A stretch of DNA of 23,091 bases, taken from a virus. The stretch lies in IMG/VR virus record IMGVR_UViG_3300028548_001845, positions 1-23,091 of that record, one strand, 5' to 3'. The position numbers and the translations under genes were made by a program. A model generated the notes under the pieces. It ran no database searches. It saw only the letters and a program-made list of their open reading frames with translations, and was not told the origin of the DNA. This document shows, piece after piece, positions 1-6,269 of the stretch (its first letter is position 1; each line of letters starts with the position of its first letter).

Positions 1-1
1 T

Positions 2-1162
2 ACTGGTTCATTAGTAGGAATAGAAGGCGACAGTACACCAGATGGTGTTACTCATACTTCTACGCAAATAAAACTTAATGGTGGAATTAATTTAAGCAGC
101 TCTATATCTGTACAAAACTGTGAATGGAGTGGATCAGCTTACCAATGTGGTAATTCTGCAGGTGTTGTTGATTCTTATACTGTTATTATGAAAGTTTTAG
201 ATGCAGACGAAAATGTATTAGCTTCATCTACTCAAATAAGAACAACAGATTCTGGTTACAATCTTAATGCAGGATCATTTGATGATAGCTTACATTACAA
301 TGGAGTTCATGCTAATAAATACGAATGGTCTTGGACAGGAGTTGATGGATCACAAAGTACAACATCAGCTTTACGTGGACCGAATTTGTTAGGAGCTGAA
401 ATGATTTTAGACTTTCCTATAGAAGATTACGAACCTTTATCTGCACAAGAAATTAAAGATATGAACGAAGGTTTAGGAACAGCAAACCTTAATGAATCTG
501 AAATATGGAATGTTATATCTGGACTTGAAGAAAGTATTAGTGAAAAATTAAACGTAGAAACAGGTGGTGCAGTAACAAGTGTAGAGCTTACAGAAAATTT
601 TGAAATTGTAGTTACAACAACTAAAAAAGCATCTCCAGAAATAGTAGCTAAAGTTCAGGAAGTTGTGCAAACAATGAATAAAACTAAAACTGTTGAAACA
701 CTAAAGAAAGAAGTTATTGCAGAAGTAATTAAAGAATCTAAACAAACACCTACCAAAACAGAAGTAATTAAGAATAATTCTAAACAAAAAACAGTTAAGA
801 ATAGTTCTAAAGAAGAAGTAAAAGAAAAAGTTGTTAAATCTAAACTAGCATTAGTTATGGATAAAATAGATGCTAAAGTTAAAAATCCTGTAAAGAATTT
901 AAAGCTTAAAAATTTAGTTAAAATAGATGCTATGACAGAAGCTCAAGGATCTTTAGCTAGTTACAACATAGTTTTTTATGCACCAAAAGATATATATTTA
1001 GATCAAATTAATATAACTGATAATAGATTAATATACAATGGTGTACAATTAGTGTCTTACATAAATAATGATACTATAGGAATTAAACAAAGAACATTAC
1101 AAGAACTAAACATAAACAAACAAAGAATATTAATAGAACTTAAGGAGTTAAAGAATGGTTAA
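2..1162 (+). CDS. Structural-type phage protein, N-terminus cut by left edge
   Basis: The reading frame is open from base 2, well upstream of the first ATG at 188, so this is the 3' part of a longer gene that starts outside the window. The visible 386 residues begin with a Gly/Ser/Thr-rich, probably beta-rich part holding a Cys pair (about residues 37 and 44), then a Lys/Glu-rich, probably coiled-coil or extended stretch (about residues 200-300), and a C-terminal helical tail ending in KELKNG. I infer a virion or tail-associated protein from the low-complexity composition, the plus strand and the position at the end of what looks like the late operon. I do not recognise a named family or a catalytic motif. 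The last 8 bases overlap the next gene, suggesting coupled translation. Confidence 0.7.
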   Translation, partial: TGSLVGIEGDSTPDGVTHTSTQIKLNGGINLSSSISVQNCEWSGSAYQCGNSAGVVDSYTVIMKVLDADENVLASSTQIRTTDSGYNLNAGSFDDSLHYNGVHANKYEWSWTGVDGSQSTTSALRGPNLLGAEMILDFPIEDYEPLSAQEIKDMNEGLGTANLNESEIWNVISGLEESISEKLNVETGGAVTSVELTENFEIVVTTTKKASPEIVAKVQEVVQTMNKTKTVETLKKEVIAEVIKESKQTPTKTEVIKNNSKQKTVKNSSKEEVKEKVVKSKLALVMDKIDAKVKNPVKNLKLKNLVKIDAMTEAQGSLASYNIVFYAPKDIYLDQINITDNRLIYNGVQLVSYINNDTIGIKQRTLQELNINKQRILIELKELKNG

Positions 1163-1460
1163 GAATATTAAGAATAACCTAACAAACATTGTAGTTATAA
1201 TTGGGCTTATAGGAAGTATAGGTGCAGGATTTATAAAGTATGGTGAGGTTATGACTAAGATAGATGTATTAACTAACGCATCTAAAACAGTTGATTTATC
1301 TATAGTAGCTGTACTTGAAGAAAAAATTAAAGTATTAGAAAATAATCAAAGTCATTCTCATGATAATACAGGTGTTAAAATTATTGCAAAAGAAATAGAA
1401 TTGTTGAAAGTACAATTACAAGAACTAAAAACAGCATCGTCAAATCCATTATCTCAATAA
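1155..1460 (+). CDS. Small membrane protein with coiled coil (holin- or spanin-like candidate)
   Basis: This 101-residue protein has one clear hydrophobic segment at about residues 11-28 (NIVVIIGLIGSIGAGFIK), preceded by basic residues, followed by a charged, heptad-like region (about 40-95) that looks like a coiled coil. The topology would be N-in with the helical part outside, as in single-pass holins or inner-membrane spanin subunits. That role is only an inference from topology and from the position at the end of the structural operon; no lysis enzyme is visible nearby. It overlaps the upstream gene by 8 bases, and AAGGAG sits 9-10 bases before its ATG, inside the upstream gene. Its stop region overlaps the convergent DUF3310 gene by 7 bases, leaving no room for a terminator between them. 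Confidence 0.7.
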   Translation: MVKNIKNNLTNIVVIIGLIGSIGAGFIKYGEVMTKIDVLTNASKTVDLSIVAVLEEKIKVLENNQSHSHDNTGVKIIAKEIELLKVQLQELKTASSNPLSQ

Positions 1461-1660
1461 TCTCTTTCTATAATCATTTCTATAAAGTGTATTGCTTTAA
1501 GTAAATCATCTTTACCACCTTTGTCCTGGTGCCTTATGATGTATTTAATTGCACAACCTTCTGGAAATAATAGTTTGTTTTCTACTACAAATTTACTTGG
1601 TTGAATTTTATATTTTTGGTAGTGATTACCACCTATTTGTTTATTGTAAGTTTTACTCAT
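1454..1660 (-). CDS. DUF3310 family protein
   Basis: The 68-residue protein shows the DUF3310 layout known from many phages: a GGNHYQ motif at residues 10-15 and the helical signature GCAIKYIIRHQDKGGKDDLL at about 35-54. The family is sometimes annotated as a nucleotide kinase-like protein, but its biochemical role is not established. It is the last gene of the minus-strand DNA-metabolism block and overlaps the preceding gene by 8 bases. It is about as short as the family gets, carrying little beyond the core domain. A weak AGG lies about 10 bases before the ATG, so coupling to the upstream gene is likely. Confidence 0.85.
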   Translation of the reverse strand: MSKTYNKQIGGNHYQKYKIQPSKFVVENKLLFPEGCAIKYIIRHQDKGGKDDLLKAIHFIEMIIERDY

Positions 1661-1967
1661 TGAATGTTAACCTAAATTTTCCTGAATGTTTTTGATATTT
1701 TTTACGTGGTTTATCTAATACTTTGTGTTGATCTTTTCGTATAGCATACAAATCTAATTTCATAGCTTCAGTAAATTTACGAGTAGCTTGAGAAGAATCA
1801 ATTTCAGCATAAGAACATATAGTTTTAAAATCTATAGAGTTACTGGTGAGCCAATTAATAGCTTCACGCTTATCTATAATGTGATACTTATATACACCAT
1901 CATACATAGCATCATGTATAGCTTGGTTTATAATAGCTCTAAACAATTTAATCTGATGATCGTTCAT
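1653..1967 (-). CDS. Phage protein of unknown function, helical
   Basis: This 104-residue, mostly helical protein contains a segment at about residues 34-65 (KREAINWLTSNSIDFKTICS followed by an Ile/Ser/Arg-rich helix). That arrangement, an AINWL helix followed by DFxxxC, recurs in small phage proteins, but no function is known to me. The C-terminus is basic (KPRKKYQKHSGK), which would suit nucleic-acid contact; that is inference. ATG at 1967 is preferred over the TTG just before it at 1970. The start overlaps the upstream gene by 20 bases and the end overlaps DUF3310 by 8 bases, so it belongs to the same operon. Confidence 0.7.
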   Translation of the reverse strand: MNDHQIKLFRAIINQAIHDAMYDGVYKYHIIDKREAINWLTSNSIDFKTICSYAEIDSSQATRKFTEAMKLDLYAIRKDQHKVLDKPRKKYQKHSGKFRLTFNE

Positions 1968-2136
1968 CAATAACTTCGTAAGTAGTACGTTGTTCTACAG
2001 TCTCGGCTTCTTGCCAAGTCAAACTATTACTATCTAAATTATTAATTATTTTTAAGGCTTCTTCATCTGTGTCTGCTTTAATAACAACTTCAGCATACGC
2101 AGGAAGAATAACCCATTTCTTAAACTTATAAATCAT
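1948..2136 (-). CDS. Small hypothetical protein
   Basis: A 62-residue protein starting with MIYKFKKWVILPAYAEVVIK. The pattern, a short beta strand, an AxTDEEALKII-like helix (about 22-33) and an acidic C-terminus, resembles small beta-alpha proteins common in phage early regions. I do not recognise the family. It is joined to the upstream gene by an ATGA overlap (stop and start share bases), typical of translational coupling, and has no clear ribosome-binding site of its own. The acidic tail (about 45-62) contains two negatively charged clusters. Confidence 0.65.
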   Translation of the reverse strand: MIYKFKKWVILPAYAEVVIKADTDEEALKIINNLDSNSLTWQEAETVEQRTTYEVIDERSSD

Positions 2137-2459
2137 ATATTGTTTTTACGTCTACTTGCTTCTAAAGTTCTAAATAAATCTATAATTAAACCTTCTTTAT
2201 CACGTTTGTTTTCCAAAGTAGATGCTTTAACTTCTGCATCAAATAATTCTTTAACAGCATTGTTGTAAGTATCAGAAGCATAAAAAGATTGTTCTTTAGC
2301 AGATATACTTTTATCTCCTAAATTACCTGTGATGTGTAATGCTTTCTTTCTTTTTAATAATCTATCTAAATATTTTACATTAGCATTTGATTCAGCGTTA
2401 CTTTCATCTGTGTCTGAAAGAAATGTTAGTGCATCTTCTAATCGTTTTTCAGTTATCAT
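2133..2459 (-). CDS. Phage protein of widespread unknown family next to recombination genes
   Basis: The 108 residues match in layout a phage family I recall: an N-terminal helix with TDE (about 17-19), a middle segment with SAKEQSFYASDTYNNAVKEL (about 52-71), and a C-terminal IDLFRTLEASRRKNNI in the place where relatives end in WR(S/T)xxAxRRxxNI. Relatives are often encoded beside exonucleases and single-strand-binding or annealing proteins, as here, but no function has been demonstrated to my knowledge. The protein is predicted to be almost wholly helical. AAAGGAG lies 4 bases before the ATG, which is strong. It overlaps the upstream gene by 11 bases and the downstream gene by 4. Confidence 0.75.
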   Translation of the reverse strand: MITEKRLEDALTFLSDTDESNAESNANVKYLDRLLKRKKALHITGNLGDKSISAKEQSFYASDTYNNAVKELFDAEVKASTLENKRDKEGLIIDLFRTLEASRRKNNI

Positions 2460-2676
2460 TTTTCTCCTTTACTGGTTTGCAATATGTTAACATAATTTTG
2501 TATTCTTTGTCATCTATTTTATAATAAATTCCATCTTCTTTTTCATAAGAATTATTAACAAGATATTCATCACAAGATTTATAATCTATAAATTTTTCTT
2601 TAAGAGTATATTTAATACCAAGTCTAACAGGATCTATTTCTTGTGGTATTATTAATAACATAAGTAATTCTATCAT
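2449..2676 (-). CDS. Small hypothetical protein with hydrophobic N-terminus
   Basis: A 75-residue protein whose first ten residues (MIELLMLLII) are strongly hydrophobic, followed by an acidic, tyrosine-rich body. The hydrophobic stretch is short for a membrane helix and lacks a basic n-region, so either a signal-anchor-like tip or a buried strand is possible. The family is not recognised. The start is supported by AAGGAG 3 bases before the ATG. It is the first gene after the minus-strand terminator at 2690-2739, so it and the genes after it depend on read-through or on a promoter I could not identify. Confidence 0.65.
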   Translation of the reverse strand: MIELLMLLIIPQEIDPVRLGIKYTLKEKFIDYKSCDEYLVNNSYEKEDGIYYKIDDKEYKIMLTYCKPVKEKNDN

Positions 2677-2689
2677 AAGCTCCTTAATT

Positions 2690-2739
2690 AAAAAGGCACT
2701 ACTACAATAACAACTGATTTGAAAAATGTAGTAATGCCT
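2690..2739 (-). terminator. Rho-independent terminator, minus strand
   Basis: Two 13-base arms (2694-2706 and 2727-2739) form an inverted repeat around a 20-base loop. In minus-strand RNA all 13 positions can pair, one as a G-U wobble; in plus-strand RNA the same position is a C-A mismatch. The minus-strand stem is followed at once by a run of five U (2694-2690). Direction, pairing and U-tract therefore all point to termination of minus-strand transcripts coming from the exonuclease/SSB genes. Confidence 0.85.
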
Positions 2740-2770
2740 AGTTTTCTAACTCGAGGGAGATAAGAAATTG

Positions 2771-3268
2771 TTAAAATGGTACATCGTCTTTAAGTATTTC
2801 ATCAACGCTTTCAGCTTTAGCATCTAATACTTTTCTGACTAAGTTATCTATTTGTTGAAACTCTGAATCAGTTGGTACTTTGCCACCTGACATATACGAA
2901 GCTATAAGATTACTCATAGTCAATCTATACTTTTCAGAAAATTGATCTGGAGTACTTCTAACTGCGTAATTAGTATTAGCTGTGTTGGCAGAATAAGTTG
3001 CAGTAACAGGAGCTGATCCTGAATTATCAGACAACTCACTTAAGCATTCTATTCTAGAAGCAGTTTGATATTGTTTGCCAGTCTTACTTGTTCTAACTGG
3101 TTGTGCATCAATTTTTAGTCTTGCTCCCTTCGGCCATCTTGATGAGCCTAAAGCTTCACCATACACAGTCATGTCTGTTCCATCATCTTTAGTGATGTAA
3201 ACAGTAACTTGACCATCATCTTTCTCGAATGCTTTTTTAAATGCACATTCAAATGTTTCGTGTTCCAT
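2771..3268 (-). CDS. Predicted single-stranded DNA-binding protein with SSB-type C-terminal tip
   Basis: This 165-residue protein has a compact N-terminal part (about 1-95) rich in beta-type segments (QVTVYITKDDGTDMTVYGEA, then a GxRLKIDAQPVRTSKTGKQY stretch), a Ser/Ala/Asn/Thr-rich linker (about 95-115), a helical segment, and the C-terminus ILKDDVPF. The end closely matches the acidic, Phe-terminated tip of bacterial SSB proteins (DDDIPF), which recruits partner enzymes. I infer an SSB-like role during replication or recombination; the fold itself is not certain. The start at 3268 is chosen because AGGAGA lies 6-7 bases before it; an in-frame ATG at 3316 lacks such a site. It lies between the exonuclease gene and a strand-specific terminator. 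Confidence 0.7.
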   Translation of the reverse strand: MEHETFECAFKKAFEKDDGQVTVYITKDDGTDMTVYGEALGSSRWPKGARLKIDAQPVRTSKTGKQYQTASRIECLSELSDNSGSAPVTATYSANTANTNYAVRSTPDQFSEKYRLTMSNLIASYMSGGKVPTDSEFQQIDNLVRKVLDAKAESVDEILKDDVPF

Positions 3269-3328
3269 GTTGGTTCTCCTATTTATTTGTTTTATTATTT
3301 TTCCAAATTTCTGCATTCATTCTTATAC

Positions 3329-4090
3329 TTAATTATGAGCTTCTTGCCAAATCATTTTTGCAAAATCTGCAGCATCTGGAGATCCTTTCCATCTAAAGTT
3401 ATCCATAGTTAATGGAAACATTTTGACAACATCTTCTCTTGTTTTAGCTAACTTGATACAATGTTCTATAGATCTCATACCATTGATGATAGTATCTAAA
3501 TGTCCCTCTCTGCCTTCCATATCTACGCTGTGAACGTCTTTGTAAGAACAATACAGTAGAGCTGTCGGTTTATTAAAAAGGTCTTTGTACAGGGCTTGTT
3601 GACGCAAATCAGCATCTTTTGGGTACCATCTGCTATCTACAGCACCAGATTTAAGTCTTTTAATGTAAGCAGTAGCTTTAGTATCTATGATTACATCTTC
3701 AAACTCAAAGTCAGTAACACCTTTTACATCATACTTTAAGCCATATTTATCACCAGGAATTGTAATTTCTCTTTGATAAGAAATAACTTCTCCAAATTGA
3801 GGAAGTTCTTTTACAAATTGATTTGCAATTATACCAGACCAAAGACATTCGTCATCAGACGCATCACCTTTTAGTTCTATATATTTGGATTTTGCATAAT
3901 CTATGATAACTTCTTCATCAGTGATTTTATTTTTTAAAGCATGTTCAGCAGATTGTTCTGCAACACTACCCATTTTCATACGTGCGTTTGCTTCAGACTT
4001 AAAGTCATATAAATTATTAATTATCCAGTAAGGTGGAGAATCAATAAAACTATTAGTTCTTGAAGCACTATGTCTATATTCAATTTTCAT
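3329..4090 (-). CDS. PD-(D/E)XK exonuclease, RecB/Cas4-like
   Basis: The 253-residue protein carries the RecB-family nuclease signatures in order: a GSVAEQSAEHAL helix (about 41-52, with a His at 50), GVTDFEF with Asp127, the VIIDTKAT strand with Asp136 and Lys138 (the DxK metal-binding core), and RQQALY (163-168), fitting the QxxxY motif. Such enzymes degrade DNA ends and in phages usually act in recombination or host-DNA turnover. Directly downstream lies the SSB-like gene, the pairing seen in many phage recombination modules, although no annealing protein of a known family is visible. ATG at 4090 has AGGAAAA about 7 bases upstream and is preferred over an in-frame ATG at 4120. It is divergent from the plus-strand island, with only 42 bases between starts. 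Confidence 0.85.
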   Translation of the reverse strand: MKIEYRHSASRTNSFIDSPPYWIINNLYDFKSEANARMKMGSVAEQSAEHALKNKITDEEVIIDYAKSKYIELKGDASDDECLWSGIIANQFVKELPQFGEVISYQREITIPGDKYGLKYDVKGVTDFEFEDVIIDTKATAYIKRLKSGAVDSRWYPKDADLRQQALYKDLFNKPTALLYCSYKDVHSVDMEGREGHLDTIINGMRSIEHCIKLAKTREDVVKMFPLTMDNFRWKGSPDAADFAKMIWQEAHN

Positions 4091-4132
4091 ATTTATTTTC
4101 CTATGGTTATTAATGTTCAACGTTATTGTAGT

Positions 4133-4402
4133 ATGTCTTATAGTGTATCACTTGATACATTAAAAGGTAAAAAAACAGTTAAGAATACTAAAGAATATAA
4201 GATATATAATCTAAGTATTTTAATGTCTTGGCTTTTGCACCCTACACAGGTGTACGGGTGTAAGAGCACTATTGCTCGTCTCCATGATTGTAATAAAAAC
4301 AGAGTGTATAGATTAAATAAATTATATAATAATAACGAAAAATTTAGATCTTTCGTTGATAAAGCATTAATTCATTATAAAATATCTTATGCGTCACATT
4401 GA
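4133..4402 (+). CDS. Small basic hypothetical protein, first gene of plus-strand island
   Basis: An 89-residue basic protein. The C-terminal half (about 42-80) has the look of a small helical DNA-binding unit: a KSTIARLHDCNKNRVYRLNK stretch, where an STIARLHD helix is followed by a basic helix. This is a shape-based suggestion only; I do not recognise the family. The start at 4133 was chosen over in-frame ATG codons at 4070 and 4103 because those would run into or against the divergent exonuclease start. No good ribosome-binding site precedes it. A 16-base inverted repeat lies within its first codons. It overlaps the next gene by 14 bases. Confidence 0.55.
   Translation: MSYSVSLDTLKGKKTVKNTKEYKIYNLSILMSWLLHPTQVYGCKSTIARLHDCNKNRVYRLNKLYNNNEKFRSFVDKALIHYKISYASH
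4144..4159. promoter_or_regulatory. Operator-like inverted repeat in divergent region
   Basis: TGTATCA-CT-TGATACA is a perfect 7-base-arm inverted repeat with a 2-base centre, the geometry of a site for a homodimeric helix-turn-helix protein. It lies about 50-70 bases from the exonuclease start and just inside the first plus-strand gene, so binding there could control both directions. A role as operator is inferred. Confidence 0.45.
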
Positions 4403-4889
4403 AAAACCAGAGCTCATTTCAACTATATTAGATAAACGTAAAGTATGGTTAAATATTAGAGAATCTCGTTTAATGTATATGTATCATCGTAAGCTTATAT
4501 CTATTGAAGAATATGAAGCTGGATCTCGTTATCGCCTTATGTGCGAACTTCAAGGTGGTGGAACTGGCAATGTTCTAAAAGAACGAATTGACAATTCTAA
4601 CACAGACTTTATAACATCTTCTCTTGGTGCTGCCTTAGCAGTTAAAGAAGTTGATGACGAACTTGGTAAAAGAGTATCTACAATTATGAAGTTGTTTTGT
4701 CATTTTAATTTTGGTATCATTGAGATAGCTTATCATTTAAGTTTAACAGAACGCAGAGCATCTAACCAAGTACATGAAGGGCTATCAGACTTAGCAGTAT
4801 ATTATGGCTACAAAAAAGTGCACAATACTATCAGAGGACAAGGTACAAAGAATCAAAGACAAAGAGTACCTAAAGTGGGTATCATCTAA
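4389..4889 (+). CDS. Possible helix-turn-helix regulator, unknown family
   Basis: This 166-residue protein has a charged N-terminal half and, at about residues 95-137, a helical region (FGIIEIAYHLSLTERRASNQ followed by VHEGLSDLA) that reads like a sigma-region-4 or Q/ArpU-type helix-turn-helix. In such proteins a helix with an Ala-X-X-Leu core is followed by a turn and a recognition helix. A role as a late-transcription activator or antiterminator would fit its place in a separate plus-strand island between early modules, but this is inference without a confirmed family. The C-terminal 29 residues are encoded in the same DNA as the start of the HNH gene, in another frame. ATG 4389 is the first start; no strong ribosome-binding site is seen, but it overlaps the upstream gene by 14 bases. 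Confidence 0.6.
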   Translation: MRHIEKPELISTILDKRKVWLNIRESRLMYMYHRKLISIEEYEAGSRYRLMCELQGGGTGNVLKERIDNSNTDFITSSLGAALAVKEVDDELGKRVSTIMKLFCHFNFGIIEIAYHLSLTERRASNQVHEGLSDLAVYYGYKKVHNTIRGQGTKNQRQRVPKVGII

Positions 4890-5226
4890 TCCATGTATTC
4901 TTTGCCAGAACACACAGTCTCAAGCTCACCACGTTACTTTTGCTATGCCTAGAGGTTTCTCACAGAAAGTTGGAGATCAATTTACTGTACCTCTTTGTTA
5001 CAAGCATCATCACCAATTACATACTAATGGTATGAGTGAAAAAGATTTTTGGATTAAATTAGATATAGATCCTGTAGATATTTGTGGTAAATTCTATCAA
5101 CATTACCATGATATGTGGAAGAATAAGAACTTTTTTTATGACGATTCTATGCTTTGGCGTACTGTTTATGATGATCTTGTACCTAAGATACAAAACAATA
5201 TTGACTTTTTGCTGCAACCCAAATAA
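4804..5226 (+). CDS. HNH-type nuclease, DUF968/Ref-like
   Basis: The 140-residue protein has the DUF968/Ref arrangement: a helix with KDKEYLKWV (18-26), the zinc pair C31-x2-C34 (NPCILCQ), the AHHVTF core with H42 and H43, a G-D segment, then VPLC at 62-65 with H68-H70 and H73 (CYKHHHQLH), and an FW near residue 82. These are the residues expected for a zinc-stabilised HNH nuclease; P1 phage Ref is a RecA-dependent example. The role here could be DNA nicking in recombination, packaging or host-DNA breakdown. ATG 4804 is the only ordinary start before the conserved core, so the gene must overlap the upstream gene by 86 bases, an unusually long out-of-frame overlap. No clear ribosome-binding site is seen. 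Confidence 0.8.
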   Translation: MATKKCTILSEDKVQRIKDKEYLKWVSSNPCILCQNTQSQAHHVTFAMPRGFSQKVGDQFTVPLCYKHHHQLHTNGMSEKDFWIKLDIDPVDICGKFYQHYHDMWKNKNFFYDDSMLWRTVYDDLVPKIQNNIDFLLQPK

Positions 5227-5231
5227 CTATC

Positions 5232-5243
5232 AAGGATATCCTT
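5232..5243. repeat. Perfect 12-base palindrome
   Basis: AAGGATATCCTT is perfectly self-complementary and lies in the 26-base gap between the HNH gene and the next gene, 9 bases before its start. It could be a binding site, or it could hide the AAGG that might serve as a ribosome-binding site. Only one copy was noticed. Confidence 0.35.
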
Positions 5244-5252
5244 ACCAGAAGT

Positions 5253-5537
5253 ATGAGCAAATTAATAAAATTTCCAAAGGGTAAGAAGAATTACTCAGAA
5301 CATTTCTTAGATAATATCAAACCAGAAGCTATTGGTGATTTTCTTAAACGTGAAAATCCTTCTATGTCTATGAGAGCTGCAGACGCAATGGCCCTAGCTA
5401 TTATTTATAAAACTTATTTACAATTAGTATTTGACGAAGAAGGTCATACTGTGCCTGACAACATACTAGATGCTTTAGACGAAGATGACAATTCAACATT
5501 TATATGGAATCAAAATGGCAAACAAACCTTTCATTAA
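5253..5537 (+). CDS. Small hypothetical protein, acidic C-terminus
   Basis: This 94-residue protein has a basic N-terminus (MSKLIKFPKGKKN), a central helix rich in Ala and Met (about 38-60) and an acidic stretch LDALDEDD (about 72-79). I do not recognise the family; charge segregation and helix content are all that can be seen. It is the fourth gene of the plus-strand island. Translation probably starts at ATG 5253, with AGAAG a few bases upstream. Its last 23 bases overlap the following gene. Confidence 0.6.
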   Translation: MSKLIKFPKGKKNYSEHFLDNIKPEAIGDFLKRENPSMSMRAADAMALAIIYKTYLQLVFDEEGHTVPDNILDALDEDDNSTFIWNQNGKQTFH

Positions 5538-5784
5538 AAGCTTCCCTTACGACAAATATAGAGTTGAGTGGCTTGACTGTATAAGCGATTCAGGGTGGGC
5601 AGATAAAAAAGAATTTACTAATATGAAACTAGCTACTCCAGTTAACGAGGGTTGGTTGTTTTCTAAAGACAAACATTACGTTAAACTGTTTGCTGCATAT
5701 ATACCTGAAGATGATGGTACATATACTTATGGTGATCGTACTAATATTCCTACTTCTTGGGTTGTAAAAATTACTAAAATTTAA
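5515..5784 (+). CDS. Small hypothetical protein, aromatic-rich
   Basis: An 89-residue protein starting MANKPFIKSFPYDKYRVEWL, with many aromatic residues and alternating hydrophobic residues that suggest a small beta-rich fold (segments around 55-66 and 80-88). The family is not recognised. ATG 5515 is preferred over in-frame ATG 5485 because it shortens the overlap with the upstream gene from 53 to 23 bases and gives an N-terminus starting MANK. It is the last gene of the plus-strand island; the convergent intergenic stretch with several inverted repeats follows. Confidence 0.6.
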   Translation: MANKPFIKSFPYDKYRVEWLDCISDSGWADKKEFTNMKLATPVNEGWLFSKDKHYVKLFAAYIPEDDGTYTYGDRTNIPTSWVVKITKI

Positions 5785-5969
5785 GTGAGTTAACGTTTGC
5801 TCACCACAAACAACAACATAATTTTATACTCTGGAAGTTATAGAGTTTACTAAAATCTAACAAGCCAGACAGTCTCCCATCTGGCTCTATCTATGGTAGC
5901 ATGATCTTAAGTGAAGCCTGACTGTAATTGTTTACCGAGATCTCAAGGCTTAACCTACACACAGAATTC
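5785..5969. other. Convergent intergenic stretch rich in inverted repeats
   Basis: No gene was found in these 185 bases. Visible inverted repeats are GTGAG/CTCAC (5785-5789 and 5800-5804), ACTCT/AGAGT (5828-5832 and 5842-5846), AGCCAGA/TCTGGCT (5863-5869 and 5880-5886) and AAGCCT/AGGCTT (5914-5919 and 5946-5951, enclosing the palindrome GAGATCTC). The loop of the third contains CAGTC, complementary to GACTG at the start of the loop of the fourth. No stem is followed by a convincing U-tract, though the third is moderately U-rich downstream on the minus strand. It may act as a two-way terminator or a structured RNA; no tRNA signature was found. Confidence 0.5.
5863..5886. terminator. Hairpin, possible weak terminator between convergent genes
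   Basis: A 7-base-pair stem (AGCCAGA/TCTGGCT) with a 10-base loop lies midway between convergent operons. Read on the minus strand, the stem is followed by TGTTAGATTTT, which is only moderately U-rich. On the plus strand there is no U-tract. Position favours termination, but the sequence is not a strong intrinsic terminator. Confidence 0.35.
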
Positions 5970-6269
5970 TTAAATACCTTTTTCAGTATACATATCATTA
6001 ACTTTATCAGCTTCTATTTGAGCTTCAGTCTTTAATGGATCTGTATATACTTCTTCTATTACAAGTTCTGATTTTTCTACCATACGTTTTTTAGTAGCTA
6101 GAATTTCAGACTTAATATGATCTTTAGCGTGTTCTAATACTTGAATTAACTTTGGAAAATTTGTACTATATATTCCATAGATAGTTAAATCATTAATCGC
6201 TGTCGCTACTCTTTGTAGTCCTCTTTGACGTTTTTCTAGTCTCAAGGTCTCGCTGTCTGGTATTATCAT
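5970..6269 (-). CDS. Hypothetical helical protein, last gene of the long early operon
   Basis: This 99-residue protein is predicted to be largely helical, with a charged region (about 48-90, HIKSEILATKKRMVEKSELV and onward) that could form a coiled coil. I do not recognise the family. ATG 6269 is preceded by GGAGATGGAAGAAG, giving a usable ribosome-binding site. The first 26 codons overlap the 55-residue reading frame at 6193-6360 in another frame. It is the last gene before the inverted-repeat-rich convergent stretch. Confidence 0.6.
   Translation of the reverse strand: MIIPDSETLRLEKRQRGLQRVATAINDLTIYGIYSTNFPKLIQVLEHAKDHIKSEILATKKRMVEKSELVIEEVYTDPLKTEAQIEADKVNDMYTEKGI

Noticed and set aside
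3269-3316. Longer SSB-like protein starting at 3316
   Set aside because: AGGAGA is placed correctly for ATG 3268, and no such site precedes 3316.
5785-5969. tRNA gene or integration site
   Set aside because: No GGTTCRA-type T-loop or full cloverleaf could be drawn on either strand, and no integrase is nearby.
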